Source of the DNA: Gemmiger formicilis | Lineage (GTDB): Bacteria; Bacillota; Clostridia; Oscillospirales; Ruminococcaceae | Length of the DNA: 64,000 bases | Direction: 5' to 3' | NCBI RefSeq assembly: GCF_024462815.1 | Contig: NZ_JANGCG010000004.1 | Span: forward strand, 62,001-126,000 | Translations under genes and position numbers: made by a program | The notes under the pieces: model-generated | The model's database searches: none | Told to the model about the DNA's origin: nothing | Seen by the model: the letters and a program-made list of their open reading frames with translations, nothing else | Shown: positions 18,435 through 25,726 of the stretch, one piece after another | How positions within the stretch are numbered: position 1 is the first letter of the stretch | How the letters are laid out: the number at the start of each line of letters is the position of its first letter

Positions 18435-19808
18435 TTATCTCTTCTCCAGCGGCAGATATTCCAGCGGCTGGCCGACGTACTGGTAGGCGGGGCGGATGAT
18501 GCGGTTGGCAAACTCAACCTCCTCCACACGGTGGGCGCACCAGCCGGGCACACGCGCAATGGCAAACAGCGGGGTGAACAAATCCTCGCTGATGCCCAGC
18601 ATACGGTAAATCAGCCCGCTGAACAGGTCCACGTTGGCGCAGACCTTCTTGGGGCCGTGCTTTTCCTCGGCAAAGACCTGCGGGGCCAGCCGTTCAATGC
18701 TGCACAGCATCTCATATTCCTCGTCATAGCCATTCTTGTAGGCAAGGCTTCTGGCGTGGTTTTTCAGAATCTGGGCGCGGGGGTCGCTCAGCGTGTAGAC
18801 GGCGTGGCCCATGCCGTAGATAAGCCCGCTGCCGTCGCCCTTTTCGCGGCGCAGAATCTTGCGCAGGAACTCCCGCACCTCGTCATCGTTGGCGGGGTTC
18901 TCGACATTTTCCAGAATGTAGTCCAGCTGGTGCATAACCTTCAGGTTTGCGCCGCCGTGCTTGGGGCCCTTCAGCGCGCCGATGGCCGACGAGATGGCCG
19001 CATAGGTGTCGGTGCCGGAGCTGGACAGCACGCGGCAGGTGAAGGTGGAGCAGTTACCGCCGCCGTGGTCGGCGTGCACCAGCAGGCAGAGGTCGAGCAG
19101 GCGGGCCTCCTCATGGGTGAACTTCTGGTCGGCGCGGTAGGTGCTCAGGATATGCTCGGCCGTGCTCTGGCCCTCGGTGGGAAGGTGGAAGTACATACTC
19201 GACCGGTCATAGACACGGCGCTTGATTTGATAAGCGTTGACCATCATCGTGGGCAGCTCGGCAATCAGGTTGATGCTCTGGCGCAGGATGTTGGGCAGGC
19301 TGTTGTCCTCGGCGTGCTCATCGTAACTGTACATGGCCAGCACGCTGCGCGCCATCTTGTTCATCAGGTTGGGGGAAGGGGAGTTCAGAATCATATCGTC
19401 GGCAAAGCCCTGGGGCAGCTCACGGTGGTGCTCCAGCAGCTTGCGGAATTTGGCATACTGCTCCTGCGTGGGCAGAGAGCCGAACAGCAGCAGCCAGATG
19501 ACCTCCTCAAACATAAAGCGGTCATGGGCATCGGCCTCGGCGGCCAGCGTGTCAATGTCGATGCCGCGGTAGACCAGCCGGCCCGGAATGGGCACAATCG
19601 TGCCGTCCGCCTTTTTATCGTAACCGATAACGTTGGACACGTTCGTGATACCGGCCAGCACACCGGTGCCGTCCAGATTGCGCAGGCCGCGCTTGACGCC
19701 CATCTGGTCCGCCAGATGTGGGTCCAGCGTGGCGTTATGCTCCATATATTCGTGGCAGAGCAGCTCAAGCTCATCCGGCTCCAGCGCCGGAACGTCCGGG
19801 TAATACAT
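18435..19808 (-). CDS. gltA: Citrate synthase
   Basis: This 457-residue enzyme condenses acetyl-CoA and oxaloacetate to citrate. Active-site residues lie in GPKHGGAN, GMGHAVY and NVDLFSGLIY. The N-terminal extension of about 60 residues before GTGVLAGITNVSNV is typical of the longer clostridial citrate synthases. ATG 19808 is chosen because GAGAGGGG lies upstream; a frame extending to 19928 runs through the promoter. It is divergent from isocitrate dehydrogenase, and aconitase follows at 22238. The three genes make the oxidative branch to 2-oxoglutarate, probably serving glutamate synthesis in an anaerobe. Confidence 0.95.
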   Translation of the reverse strand: MYYPDVPALEPDELELLCHEYMEHNATLDPHLADQMGVKRGLRNLDGTGVLAGITNVSNVIGYDKKADGTIVPIPGRLVYRGIDIDTLAAEADAHDRFMFEEVIWLLLFGSLPTQEQYAKFRKLLEHHRELPQGFADDMILNSPSPNLMNKMARSVLAMYSYDEHAEDNSLPNILRQSINLIAELPTMMVNAYQIKRRVYDRSSMYFHLPTEGQSTAEHILSTYRADQKFTHEEARLLDLCLLVHADHGGGNCSTFTCRVLSSSGTDTYAAISSAIGALKGPKHGGANLKVMHQLDYILENVENPANDDEVREFLRKILRREKGDGSGLIYGMGHAVYTLSDPRAQILKNHARSLAYKNGYDEEYEMLCSIERLAPQVFAEEKHGPKKVCANVDLFSGLIYRMLGISEDLFTPLFAIARVPGWCAHRVEEVEFANRIIRPAYQYVGQPLEYLPLEKR

Positions 19809-19899
19809 CGCAGATACCCCTCTCTTTACCAAACTGTGTATTTTTATACATACACATTTCCCTCCGGGCTTACGCTTACACCAACGGCCCGATAATTTG

Positions 19900-19928
19900 A
19901 TTTTATAGTATATCTGCAATTTCGTCAA
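19900..19928 (-). promoter_or_regulatory. Promoter of citrate synthase gene
   Basis: On the minus strand TTGACG (19928-19923) and TAAAAT (19905-19900) are spaced by 17 bp, about 90 bases before the start codon. Confidence 0.65.
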
Positions 19929-20020
19929 GAAAAACTTAAAAATTTTCCAGAATAAACAAGACAGGACTTTAAAAAATTAAGCTGGTCGGCAAAATGATAC
20001 GGAGTGTGTAAAAATGCGCA

Positions 20021-20070
20021 TTGACAGCCGTCTGCAAAATAGGTAATATGTAAGGTATCATGTAAGATAC
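20021..20070 (+). promoter_or_regulatory. Promoter and candidate operator of isocitrate dehydrogenase
   Basis: A consensus -35 TTGACA (20021-20026) and -10 TAATAT (20044-20049) are spaced 17 bp. Directly overlapping the expected start of transcription are a direct repeat, ATGTAAGGTA and ATGTAAGATA, 12 bp apart (20048 and 20060), and an inverted repeat GTATC-N6-GATAC. A regulator site is inferred. Confidence 0.65.
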
Positions 20071-20094
20071 ATAGGGAAAGGGGTAAGAATTTTT

Positions 20095-21087
20095 ATGAAA
20101 GCAGTTCTGATTCCCGGTGATGGCATCGGCCGCGAAATTGCCGAGAGCGTCCGCGCCGTTTCCACCGCACTGCATACCGGCATTGAGTGGCAGGAGTTTG
20201 CCGCCGGTGCAGAGTACGCCGCCGAAAGCGGCGAGCTCATCGCCCCCGGCACGCTGGACGCCATTGAGGCATATGGCTGGGCGCTGAAGGGCCCCACCGC
20301 CACCCCTATCGGCAAGGGCTTCCGCAGCATCAATGTGCAGCTGCGCCAGCGGTTCTCGACCTATGCCAATCTGCGCCCTGTGCACACGCTGCCGGGCGTA
20401 CCCACCCGGTTTGACAACGTTGACCTTGTCATTGTGCGCGAGAACACCGAGGATTTGTACAAGGGCATCGAGTATATGGTCAATGACGAGATGGCCAACG
20501 GCGTCAAGCTGATTACCCGCCCCGCGTGCGAGAAAATCTGCCGTTTTGCCTTTGACTACGCGCAGAAGAATGGCCGCAAAAAGGTCACGGCGGTGCACAA
20601 GGCCAACATTATGAAGCTGACCGACGGCCTGTTCCTGCGCACCTTCCGCGAGGTTGCCGCCGACTACCCCGACATTGCCGCCGATGACTGCATCATTGAC
20701 GCGCTCTGCATGAAGCTGGTGCAGAAGCCCGAGCAGTTTGATGTGCTGGTGGCGCCGAACCTGTACGGCGACATCATCAGCGACCTGTGCGCGGGTCTGG
20801 TGGGGGGCTTAGGCTTTGCGCCCAGCGCCAACATCGGCGATAAGACGCGCATTTATGAGGCCGTCCATGGCTCTGCCCCCGATATTGCCGGGCAGGACAA
20901 GGCCAACCCCAGCGCGATCCTGATGGCCTTTGCCATGATGCTGAACGACCTGGGCGAGACCGAGAAGGCCGCCCGCCTCAACGCCGCCATTCAGGCACAG
21001 GTGGCCGAGGGCAAGGTTGTGACCGCGGATATCGGCGGCACGGCGGGTACCAAAGAGTTCACGCAGGCCGTCATTGCACGGCTGTAA
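20095..21087 (+). CDS. NAD-type isocitrate dehydrogenase (isocitrate/isopropylmalate family)
   Basis: This 330-residue member of the beta-decarboxylating dehydrogenases probably oxidises isocitrate to 2-oxoglutarate. Family blocks are IPGDGIGREI, RENTEDLYKGIEY, KANIMKLTDGLF, APNLYGDIISDL and EAVHGSAPDIAGQDKANPSA. The short length and the VRENTEDLY segment match NAD-dependent homoisocitrate/isocitrate enzymes. Linkage to citrate synthase and aconitase favours isocitrate over 3-isopropylmalate. It is followed 6 bases later by an AlkD-like gene. The SD is AAAGGGG upstream of ATG 20095. Confidence 0.9.
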   Translation: MKAVLIPGDGIGREIAESVRAVSTALHTGIEWQEFAAGAEYAAESGELIAPGTLDAIEAYGWALKGPTATPIGKGFRSINVQLRQRFSTYANLRPVHTLPGVPTRFDNVDLVIVRENTEDLYKGIEYMVNDEMANGVKLITRPACEKICRFAFDYAQKNGRKKVTAVHKANIMKLTDGLFLRTFREVAADYPDIAADDCIIDALCMKLVQKPEQFDVLVAPNLYGDIISDLCAGLVGGLGFAPSANIGDKTRIYEAVHGSAPDIAGQDKANPSAILMAFAMMLNDLGETEKAARLNAAIQAQVAEGKVVTADIGGTAGTKEFTQAVIARL

Positions 21088-21093
21088 GCGGCA

Positions 21094-21780
21094 ATGACAG
21101 CGATTACCGAGGGGCTGTTTGCCCTGCAGGATGAGGGCTACCGGGCGTTCCACGCAAGGCTGATACCCGATATTCCGTATGAGCGCATCATCGGTGTGCG
21201 CACCCCGGATTTGCGCAGATACGCAAAAAAGGTGGCTAAGCTGCCCGGGGCAAAAGCTTTTTTGCAGGAATTGCCGCACACCTATTACGAGGAAAATAAT
21301 CTGCACGGCGCGCTGCTGAATCTGCTGTACCCGGATGACATTGACGCCTTCCTTGCGGAGCTGGAACGGTTTTTGCCGTACGTGGACAACTGGGCAACCT
21401 GTGATATGCTCTCGCCGAAAATCTTCCGCAGGCATCTGCCGCTGGTGTATGACCGTGTGAAGCGGTGGCTGCAGAGCGACCGGCCGTTTACCGTGCGTTT
21501 TGCGCTGGTGACGCTGCTTGGGTTTTATCTGGATGACGCGTTTGACCCGGAAATGCTGCAGCTGGCCGCGGCGGTGCAGTCGGACGAATTTTATGTGAAG
21601 ATGGCCGTGGCGTGGTATTTCAGCACGGCGCTGGCCAAGCAGTACACGGCGGCGCTGCCCTATATCGAGAACCGCGTGCTGCCGCGCTGGACGCACAACA
21701 AAACCATTCAGAAAGCCGTGGAAAGCTACCGCATCACCCCGGAGCAGAAAGCCTATTTGCGGACGCTGAAAATGCGGTAG
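21094..21780 (+). CDS. AlkD-like HEAT-repeat DNA alkylation repair protein
   Basis: This 228-residue all-helical protein of the AlkD/DNA_alkylation superfamily removes bulky or cationic alkylated bases without base flipping. Family features include IIGVRTPDLRRYAKK near the start, YVDNWATCDMLSPK (the Asp in WATCD aligns with the functional acidic position) and RFALVTLLGFYLD. It starts 6 bases after the isocitrate dehydrogenase stop, so it is in the same transcript although functionally unrelated. No terminator is evident immediately downstream; repeats follow. Confidence 0.88.
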   Translation: MTAITEGLFALQDEGYRAFHARLIPDIPYERIIGVRTPDLRRYAKKVAKLPGAKAFLQELPHTYYEENNLHGALLNLLYPDDIDAFLAELERFLPYVDNWATCDMLSPKIFRRHLPLVYDRVKRWLQSDRPFTVRFALVTLLGFYLDDAFDPEMLQLAAAVQSDEFYVKMAVAWYFSTALAKQYTAALPYIENRVLPRWTHNKTIQKAVESYRITPEQKAYLRTLKMR

Positions 21781-21827
21781 GAAACTGCCGGACGGGCCGA
21801 TAAATGCCGCCCATCTTTTGTTGCCCT

Positions 21828-21975
21828 GTAGGGGCCGGGCACGCCCGGCCCGGTGGTTGCCCGCAAACGGCATTTACCGGGTAACTCCGCGGGGCGTCGG
21901 GGACGCCGCCCCCTACGGTGGCAAACCGCAAACGGCATATTGCTGCTGGCTGGCGGCGGGGTCACCCCGCCCTAC
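21828..21975. repeat. GTAGGGG-family repeats, composite plus single module
   Basis: Composite 21828-21916 runs from GTAGGGGCCGGGCACGCCCGG to GGCGTCGGGGACGCCGCCCCCTAC. A single reverse module, GGCGGGGTCACCCCGCCCTAC, ends at 21975. The rest of the 457-bp gap before aconitase is the element at 21995-22135 and an AT-rich leader. Confidence 0.75.
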
Positions 21976-21994
21976 GCATATCCCGGAACGCCGT

Positions 21995-22135
21995 AAAGTT
22001 GGACGAAAATAATTCTCTATTACAATTATAATTTTTTTCGTTCAACTTTTTTACTAAAATTATCTGCTGCTTTTTGTGCAAAAAGTTGAACGAAAAAAAC
22101 TCTTATATAATAGGCGGTTTTTTTCGTCCAACTTT
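21995..22135. repeat. Nested inverted repeats (MITE-like or regulatory), four arms
   Basis: Four copies of AAAGTTGRACGAAAA alternate in orientation: 21995-22010 (+), 22032-22052 (-), 22080-22100 (+), 22118-22135 (-). The outer pair both carry TTGGAC/GTCCAA and the inner pair both carry TTGAAC/GTTCAA, so each pair is perfectly self-complementary, 15 bp outer and about 19 bp inner. The element is AT-rich, sits 100 bp 5' of aconitase and contains no gene. It could be a small non-autonomous transposon with terminal repeats, or a folded 5' leader or operator. Confidence 0.75.
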
Positions 22136-22237
22136 CACCCAACACCCCGCGCTACCACCCTTTCCCGGCGCGGCTGCACCTGAATCTATTTATTATTTAT
22201 TATTTTTTATTTCTTATTTGTACAACGGAGGTTCCCC

Positions 22238-24484
22238 ATGAAGCTACATGACACCGGTGTATACCTTGTCAACGGCGTACCCCAGACCGAGGCCCCGGCG
22301 GGGGTCACGGCCGAGGAGGCTCGCAAGGGCACCATCGCCTACGGCATCCTGAAAGCCCACAACACAAGCGGCTCCATGCAGGAGCTGCGGATGAAGTTTG
22401 ACTCGATGACGAGCCATGATATTACCTATGTCGGCATCATCCAGACGGCCCGCGCCTCCGGCATGAAGGAATTTCCGCTGCCCTATGTTATGACCAACTG
22501 CCACAACAGCCTCTGCGCGGTGGGCGGCACCATCAACGAGGATGACCACCAGTTTGCGCTGTCCGCGGCGCACAAATACGGCGGCATCTACGTTCCGCCG
22601 AATATGGCTGTCATCCACAGTTATAACCGGGAAATGATGTCCGGCTGCGGCAGAATGATCCTCGGCTCGGACTCCCACACCCGGTACGGTGCGCTGGGCA
22701 CCATGGCGGTCGGCGAGGGCGGCGGCGAGCTGGCCAAGCAGCTGGTCGGCCGCACCTATGATATGGCCTACCCCGGCGTGGTGGCCATCTACCTGACCGG
22801 CAAGCCCGGCCCCGGCGTCGGCCCGCACGATGTGGCGCTGGCGCTGGTGGCGGCCACCTACGCCAACGGCTATGTGAAAAACAAGGTCATGGAGTTTGTC
22901 GGCCCCGGCGTGGCTAACCTGTCGGCCGATTACCGCAACGGCATCGACGTTATGACCACCGAGACCACCTGCTGGTCGTCCATCTGGCAGACTGACGATA
23001 CAACGAAGCAATATTTTGAGCAGCACAACCGCCCCGAGGCCTACAGGGAGCTCAAGCCCGCCGATGTGGCCTACTATGACGGCTGCATTGAGCTCGACCT
23101 CTCCACGGTCGAGTGTATGATTGCGCTGCCGATGCACCCCAGCTACGCCTATCCCATCCGGGAGCTGAAGGCCAACGCCCGCGAGATTCTGCAGGCCGCG
23201 CAGGAGCAGGCCAACAAGCAGCTGGGCGGCAAGGTTGAGATGAACCTTGTGGGTAAAATCTGCGCCGATGGCCGCATCTATGTCGACCAGGGCGTTGTGG
23301 CGGGCTGCTCCGGCGGCACGTATGAAAACATCTGCGCTGTGGCGGATATTATCCGCGGCAAGAGCTGCGGCAACGGCGAGTTCAAGTTCAGCGTCTACCC
23401 CGACAGTATGCCGACCTATCTGGAGCTGGTGAAAAACGGCGCTGTGGCGGACATTGTCTCGGCGGGCGGCATCTTCCGCGAGTGCTTCTGCGGGCCGTGC
23501 TTCGGCGCGGGCGACACCCCGGCCAACGGCGAATTCTCGATCCGCCACACGACCCGCAACTTCCCCAACCGCGAGGGCTCGAAGCCCGGTGAGGGGCAGA
23601 TCAGCGCCGTGGCCCTGATGGACGCGCGTTCCATCGCCGCCACCGCGGCCAACGGCGGCTATCTGACCGCCGCCAGCGAGCTGACCGACGTGGAGTACAC
23701 CGCCCCGGACTATCACTTTGAGCAGGGCGTCTATGACAAGCGCGTCTACAATGGCTGGGGCCGCCCCGAGCCGGACTACGCACTGCGGTTCGGCCCCAAC
23801 ATCAAGGACTGGCCCGAGCAGCCCGCCCTGACCGAGGATCTGCTGGTCAAAATCGTCAGCTACATCACCGACCCGGTCACTACCACCGATGAGCTGATTC
23901 CGTCCGGCGAGACGTCCTCCTTCCGTTCTAACCCGCTGCGTCTGGCGGAGTTCACCCTCTCCCGCAAGGACCCGGCCTACGTGCCGAACGCCAAGGCCGT
24001 CCACGCGCTGGACGAGGAGCGCCGCGCCGGGGCGCTGCCCGCCGAGGTGGCGGCTGTGTATGCCGCGCTGCAGAAGCTGGGCTACACCCCCGATGCGGCA
24101 AATACAAACATTGGTTCGGCAATTTTTGCCAACAAGCCCGGTGACGGCTCTGCCCGCGAGCAGGCAGCCAGCTGCCAGCGCGTGCTGGGCGGTGCGGCCA
24201 ACTTTGCCTGCGAGTACGCCACCAAGCGGTACCGCTCCAACTGCATCAACTGGGGTATGCTGCCCTTCCTCATCAGCGACCCCGCCGTACTGGACAACAG
24301 CGATTATGTCTATCTGCCCGGCGTGCGCAAGGCGCTGCTGGCCGCCGCCGACGAGCTGGAGGCCGTTGCAGTCAAGCCGGACGGCGGTCTGGTGCGGTTT
24401 ACGGTAAGGCTCGGCGCCATGACCGACGCCGAGCGCCAGATTCTGGCGGACGGCTGCCTGATCAACTATTATAAGAATAACTAA
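22238..24484 (+). CDS. Aconitate hydratase family protein
   Basis: This 748-residue iron-sulfur hydratase probably interconverts citrate and isocitrate. Visible features are MILGSDSHTRYGALGTMAVGEGG (substrate/Ser-His region), the cluster cysteines in the ECFCGPCFGAG segment, and the C-terminal swivel-type portion. The organisation matches the clostridial aconitase/hydratase subgroup rather than AcnA or AcnB. The SD (GGAGG) is 6 bases before ATG 22238. Location just after isocitrate dehydrogenase and citrate synthase supports the TCA role. Homoaconitase-like specificity cannot be excluded. Confidence 0.9.
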   Translation: MKLHDTGVYLVNGVPQTEAPAGVTAEEARKGTIAYGILKAHNTSGSMQELRMKFDSMTSHDITYVGIIQTARASGMKEFPLPYVMTNCHNSLCAVGGTINEDDHQFALSAAHKYGGIYVPPNMAVIHSYNREMMSGCGRMILGSDSHTRYGALGTMAVGEGGGELAKQLVGRTYDMAYPGVVAIYLTGKPGPGVGPHDVALALVAATYANGYVKNKVMEFVGPGVANLSADYRNGIDVMTTETTCWSSIWQTDDTTKQYFEQHNRPEAYRELKPADVAYYDGCIELDLSTVECMIALPMHPSYAYPIRELKANAREILQAAQEQANKQLGGKVEMNLVGKICADGRIYVDQGVVAGCSGGTYENICAVADIIRGKSCGNGEFKFSVYPDSMPTYLELVKNGAVADIVSAGGIFRECFCGPCFGAGDTPANGEFSIRHTTRNFPNREGSKPGEGQISAVALMDARSIAATAANGGYLTAASELTDVEYTAPDYHFEQGVYDKRVYNGWGRPEPDYALRFGPNIKDWPEQPALTEDLLVKIVSYITDPVTTTDELIPSGETSSFRSNPLRLAEFTLSRKDPAYVPNAKAVHALDEERRAGALPAEVAAVYAALQKLGYTPDAANTNIGSAIFANKPGDGSAREQAASCQRVLGGAANFACEYATKRYRSNCINWGMLPFLISDPAVLDNSDYVYLPGVRKALLAAADELEAVAVKPDGGLVRFTVRLGAMTDAERQILADGCLINYYKNN

Positions 24485-24493
24485 AGAAAAGCT

Positions 24494-24528
24494 GCCCGCT
24501 GGGAAAAAAATCCCGGCGGGCCGTTTCT
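24494..24528 (+). terminator. Intrinsic terminator of aconitase gene
   Basis: GCCCGCTGGGA pairs with TCCCGGCGGGC (one G-T pair) around an A6 loop and is followed by CGTTTCTG, a weak U tract. A GTAGGGG repeat abuts it. Confidence 0.65.
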
Positions 24529-24711
24529 GTAGGGGCCGATGCTTGCATCGGCCCGCGGAGGGGTCAAGACCCCTCCCTACAATGCAATTCAAAGGGGGTG
24601 CTGTAGGGGCGAACATTGTTCGCCCGCGGCACATGGCGGCGGTCACAACGCTTCCGGAGCGATGACGAGCATCGCCCCCTACACCGTAGGGGCGGATTCC
24701 ATATCCGCCCG
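24529..24711. repeat. GTAGGGG-family repeat cluster, three units with different palindromes
   Basis: Unit 24529-24580 has CCGATGCTTGCATCGG and AGGGGTCAAGACCCCT and ends CCCTAC. Unit 24603-24682 has GCGAACATTGTTCGC and ends CCCCCTAC. Unit 24686-24711 has GCGGATTCCATATCCGC. The flanks are constant while the hairpins are unrelated in sequence. Confidence 0.8.
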
Positions 24712-24740
24712 TAGTGTCCGGCGGATCGCCGCAAAAATTC

Positions 24741-24769
24741 TTGCATACCGTCGAAATTTCTGCTATAAT
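24741..24769 (+). promoter_or_regulatory. Strong promoter of the small-peptide RNA
   Basis: TTGCAT (24741-24746) and TATAAT (24764-24769) with 17-bp spacing and an extended TGC before the -10. The predicted start near 24776 places a perfect 8-bp hairpin (GCCGCCTG / CAGGCGGC, 24777-24800) at the extreme 5' end of the RNA. Confidence 0.85.
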
Positions 24770-24856
24770 AACAAAAGCCGCCTGCATTTCAACAGGCGGC
24801 AAGGCGCTGCACACAACGGCAGGCGGTTGGCCCCACCCCCGAAAGGAGGTGAGACC

Positions 24857-24946
24857 ATGCGATTTACATTTACTTTTTATGTTGGCCGCAAGACCATCAC
24901 ATTGAGCTTAGTTGTAAAAAGCAAGAGCCGCCACTCTGCCAAGTGA
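24857..24946 (+). CDS. 29-residue cationic peptide, candidate type I toxin
   Basis: The ORF starts MRFTFTFYVGRK and ends KSKSRHSAK, with a net charge near +7 and an alternating hydrophobic/polar beta-like N-terminal half; it is not a classical transmembrane helix. It has an ideal SD (AAAGGAGGTGAG, 7 bases before ATG). That SD forms the right arm of a GAAA-tetraloop hairpin (CACCCCC with GGAGGTG, 24834-24851), so translation of the full-length RNA should be restrained. AAGGCGCTGC at 24801-24810 is exactly complementary to GCAGCGCCTT at 25001-25010, which would tie the two ends of the transcript together. A convergent RNA overlaps its 3' half. The layout matches type I toxin mRNAs such as hok or txpA; the peptide family is not one I can name. 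Confidence 0.6.
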   Translation: MRFTFTFYVGRKTITLSLVVKSKSRHSAK

Positions 24947-25014
24947 CGACTCTTAGGTTTCATATCTAAAGAATCCGCTTGAAAGGGTCAACCGCTTGTC
25001 GCAGCGCCTTTTCT
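24915..25014 (-). ncRNA. Antisense RNA, candidate type I antitoxin
   Basis: A minus-strand promoter at 25021-25049 predicts a start near 25014. The RNA crosses the 3' untranslated region and the last codons of the 29-residue ORF. It would end at a clear intrinsic terminator: AAGAGTCGTCAC (24954-24943) pairs with GTGGCGGCTCTT (24934-24923), two G-U pairs in 12, loop TTGGCAGA, then GCTTTTT. The product is about 100 nt and complementary to the 3' end of the peptide mRNA, the arrangement known for ratA/txpA and bsrG/SR4. Confidence 0.65.
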
Positions 25015-25020
25015 GTAATT

Positions 25021-25049
25021 ATTATACCGCACACCGCAGGGTAAGTCAA
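25021..25049 (-). promoter_or_regulatory. Promoter of the antisense RNA
   Basis: On the minus strand TTGACT (25049-25044) and TATAAT (25026-25021) have exact 17-bp spacing. There is no minus-strand gene downstream that it could otherwise serve. Confidence 0.85.
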
Positions 25050-25053
25050 GCCA

Positions 25054-25082
25054 TTGCACCCGCGCCATTTTCGTGCTACAAT
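25054..25082 (+). promoter_or_regulatory. Promoter of the HslV-like gene
   Basis: TTGCAC (25054-25059) and TACAAT (25077-25082) spaced 17 bp, immediately beside the divergent antisense promoter. Confidence 0.7.
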
Positions 25083-25117
25083 AGAAGCACCATTAAAAAG
25101 CAAAGGACGAAAAAACA

Positions 25118-25702
25118 ATGAGTGCGATTTTAGCAGTGTGCGGCGATGGCTTCTGTGCAATGGTCAGCGATGGCCGTTTTGTGGAGGAGCCCATCACCGG
25201 CGATAAGCCCCATGTCATCAAAAACGATTTGCCCAAGGTGCGCAAAATCAACCGCAATGTTGTGGTCGGCTTTGCGGGCGATACGCTGGCCGCTGTGCAG
25301 ATTATCAACGCGGTGGATGCCTACCCGGGCATCCAGTATCTGACGCTGGAAAAGGTCGTCAAAATCCTGCAGGAGAAGGCCGCAACCGTGGAGGTACAGC
25401 CGGTGGGCGTGCGCCTGATTGTGGGCGGCCGCAACCGCAAGGGTGAGTTTGTTATGACGATGCTGGGCAGTGCCGACGGCTACGAGGCACAGACGCAGAC
25501 GGCCCGCCCGGGCGCTTACCTCATCGAGGGCGCCTGCTCCCACACCGATGTGGCTCCCTGGCTGGAGGAAGAGGTCAAGCCGCAGGCCGCAGGCTGGCGC
25601 AATCTGGACGATGTGGCCCGCACACTGGACGGCTGCATTGCCAAGATGGCCAAGAATGATAAGAGCATCAACACAACGTATTTCCGCCAACTGATTCGAT
25701 AA
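25118..25702 (+). CDS. HslV/proteasome-like Ntn-hydrolase fold protein
   Basis: This 194-residue protein has an N-terminal half that follows the HslV/proteasome beta-subunit pattern. SAILAVCGDGFCAMVSDGR aligns with the TTIVAVRRGGKVAMAGDGQ start, a Lys-containing PKVRKI segment follows, then VVVGFAGDTLAAVQ. After Met removal Ser2 would occupy the position of the catalytic Thr1, as in the Ser-type CodW protease of Bacillus; this is inference. No HslU/ClpY ATPase gene is adjacent. The last 80 residues are not recognisable to me. It precedes an RpiB-like gene by 24 bases, probably in one operon. It might instead be a non-peptidase relative such as a chaperone-like or acylase fold. Confidence 0.6.
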   Translation: MSAILAVCGDGFCAMVSDGRFVEEPITGDKPHVIKNDLPKVRKINRNVVVGFAGDTLAAVQIINAVDAYPGIQYLTLEKVVKILQEKAATVEVQPVGVRLIVGGRNRKGEFVMTMLGSADGYEAQTQTARPGAYLIEGACSHTDVAPWLEEEVKPQAAGWRNLDDVARTLDGCIAKMAKNDKSINTTYFRQLIR

Positions 25703-25726
25703 AATAACGATAAAAGGAGAAAAACA

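Noticed and set aside
22244..24814. Long minus-strand frame opposite aconitase
   Set aside because: It arises from codon bias of the aconitase gene; no SD, no motif, and composition typical of shadow frames. The same applies to frames opposite tex (57532-59781), glgB (28345-30237) and the lysozyme fusion (6049-7452).
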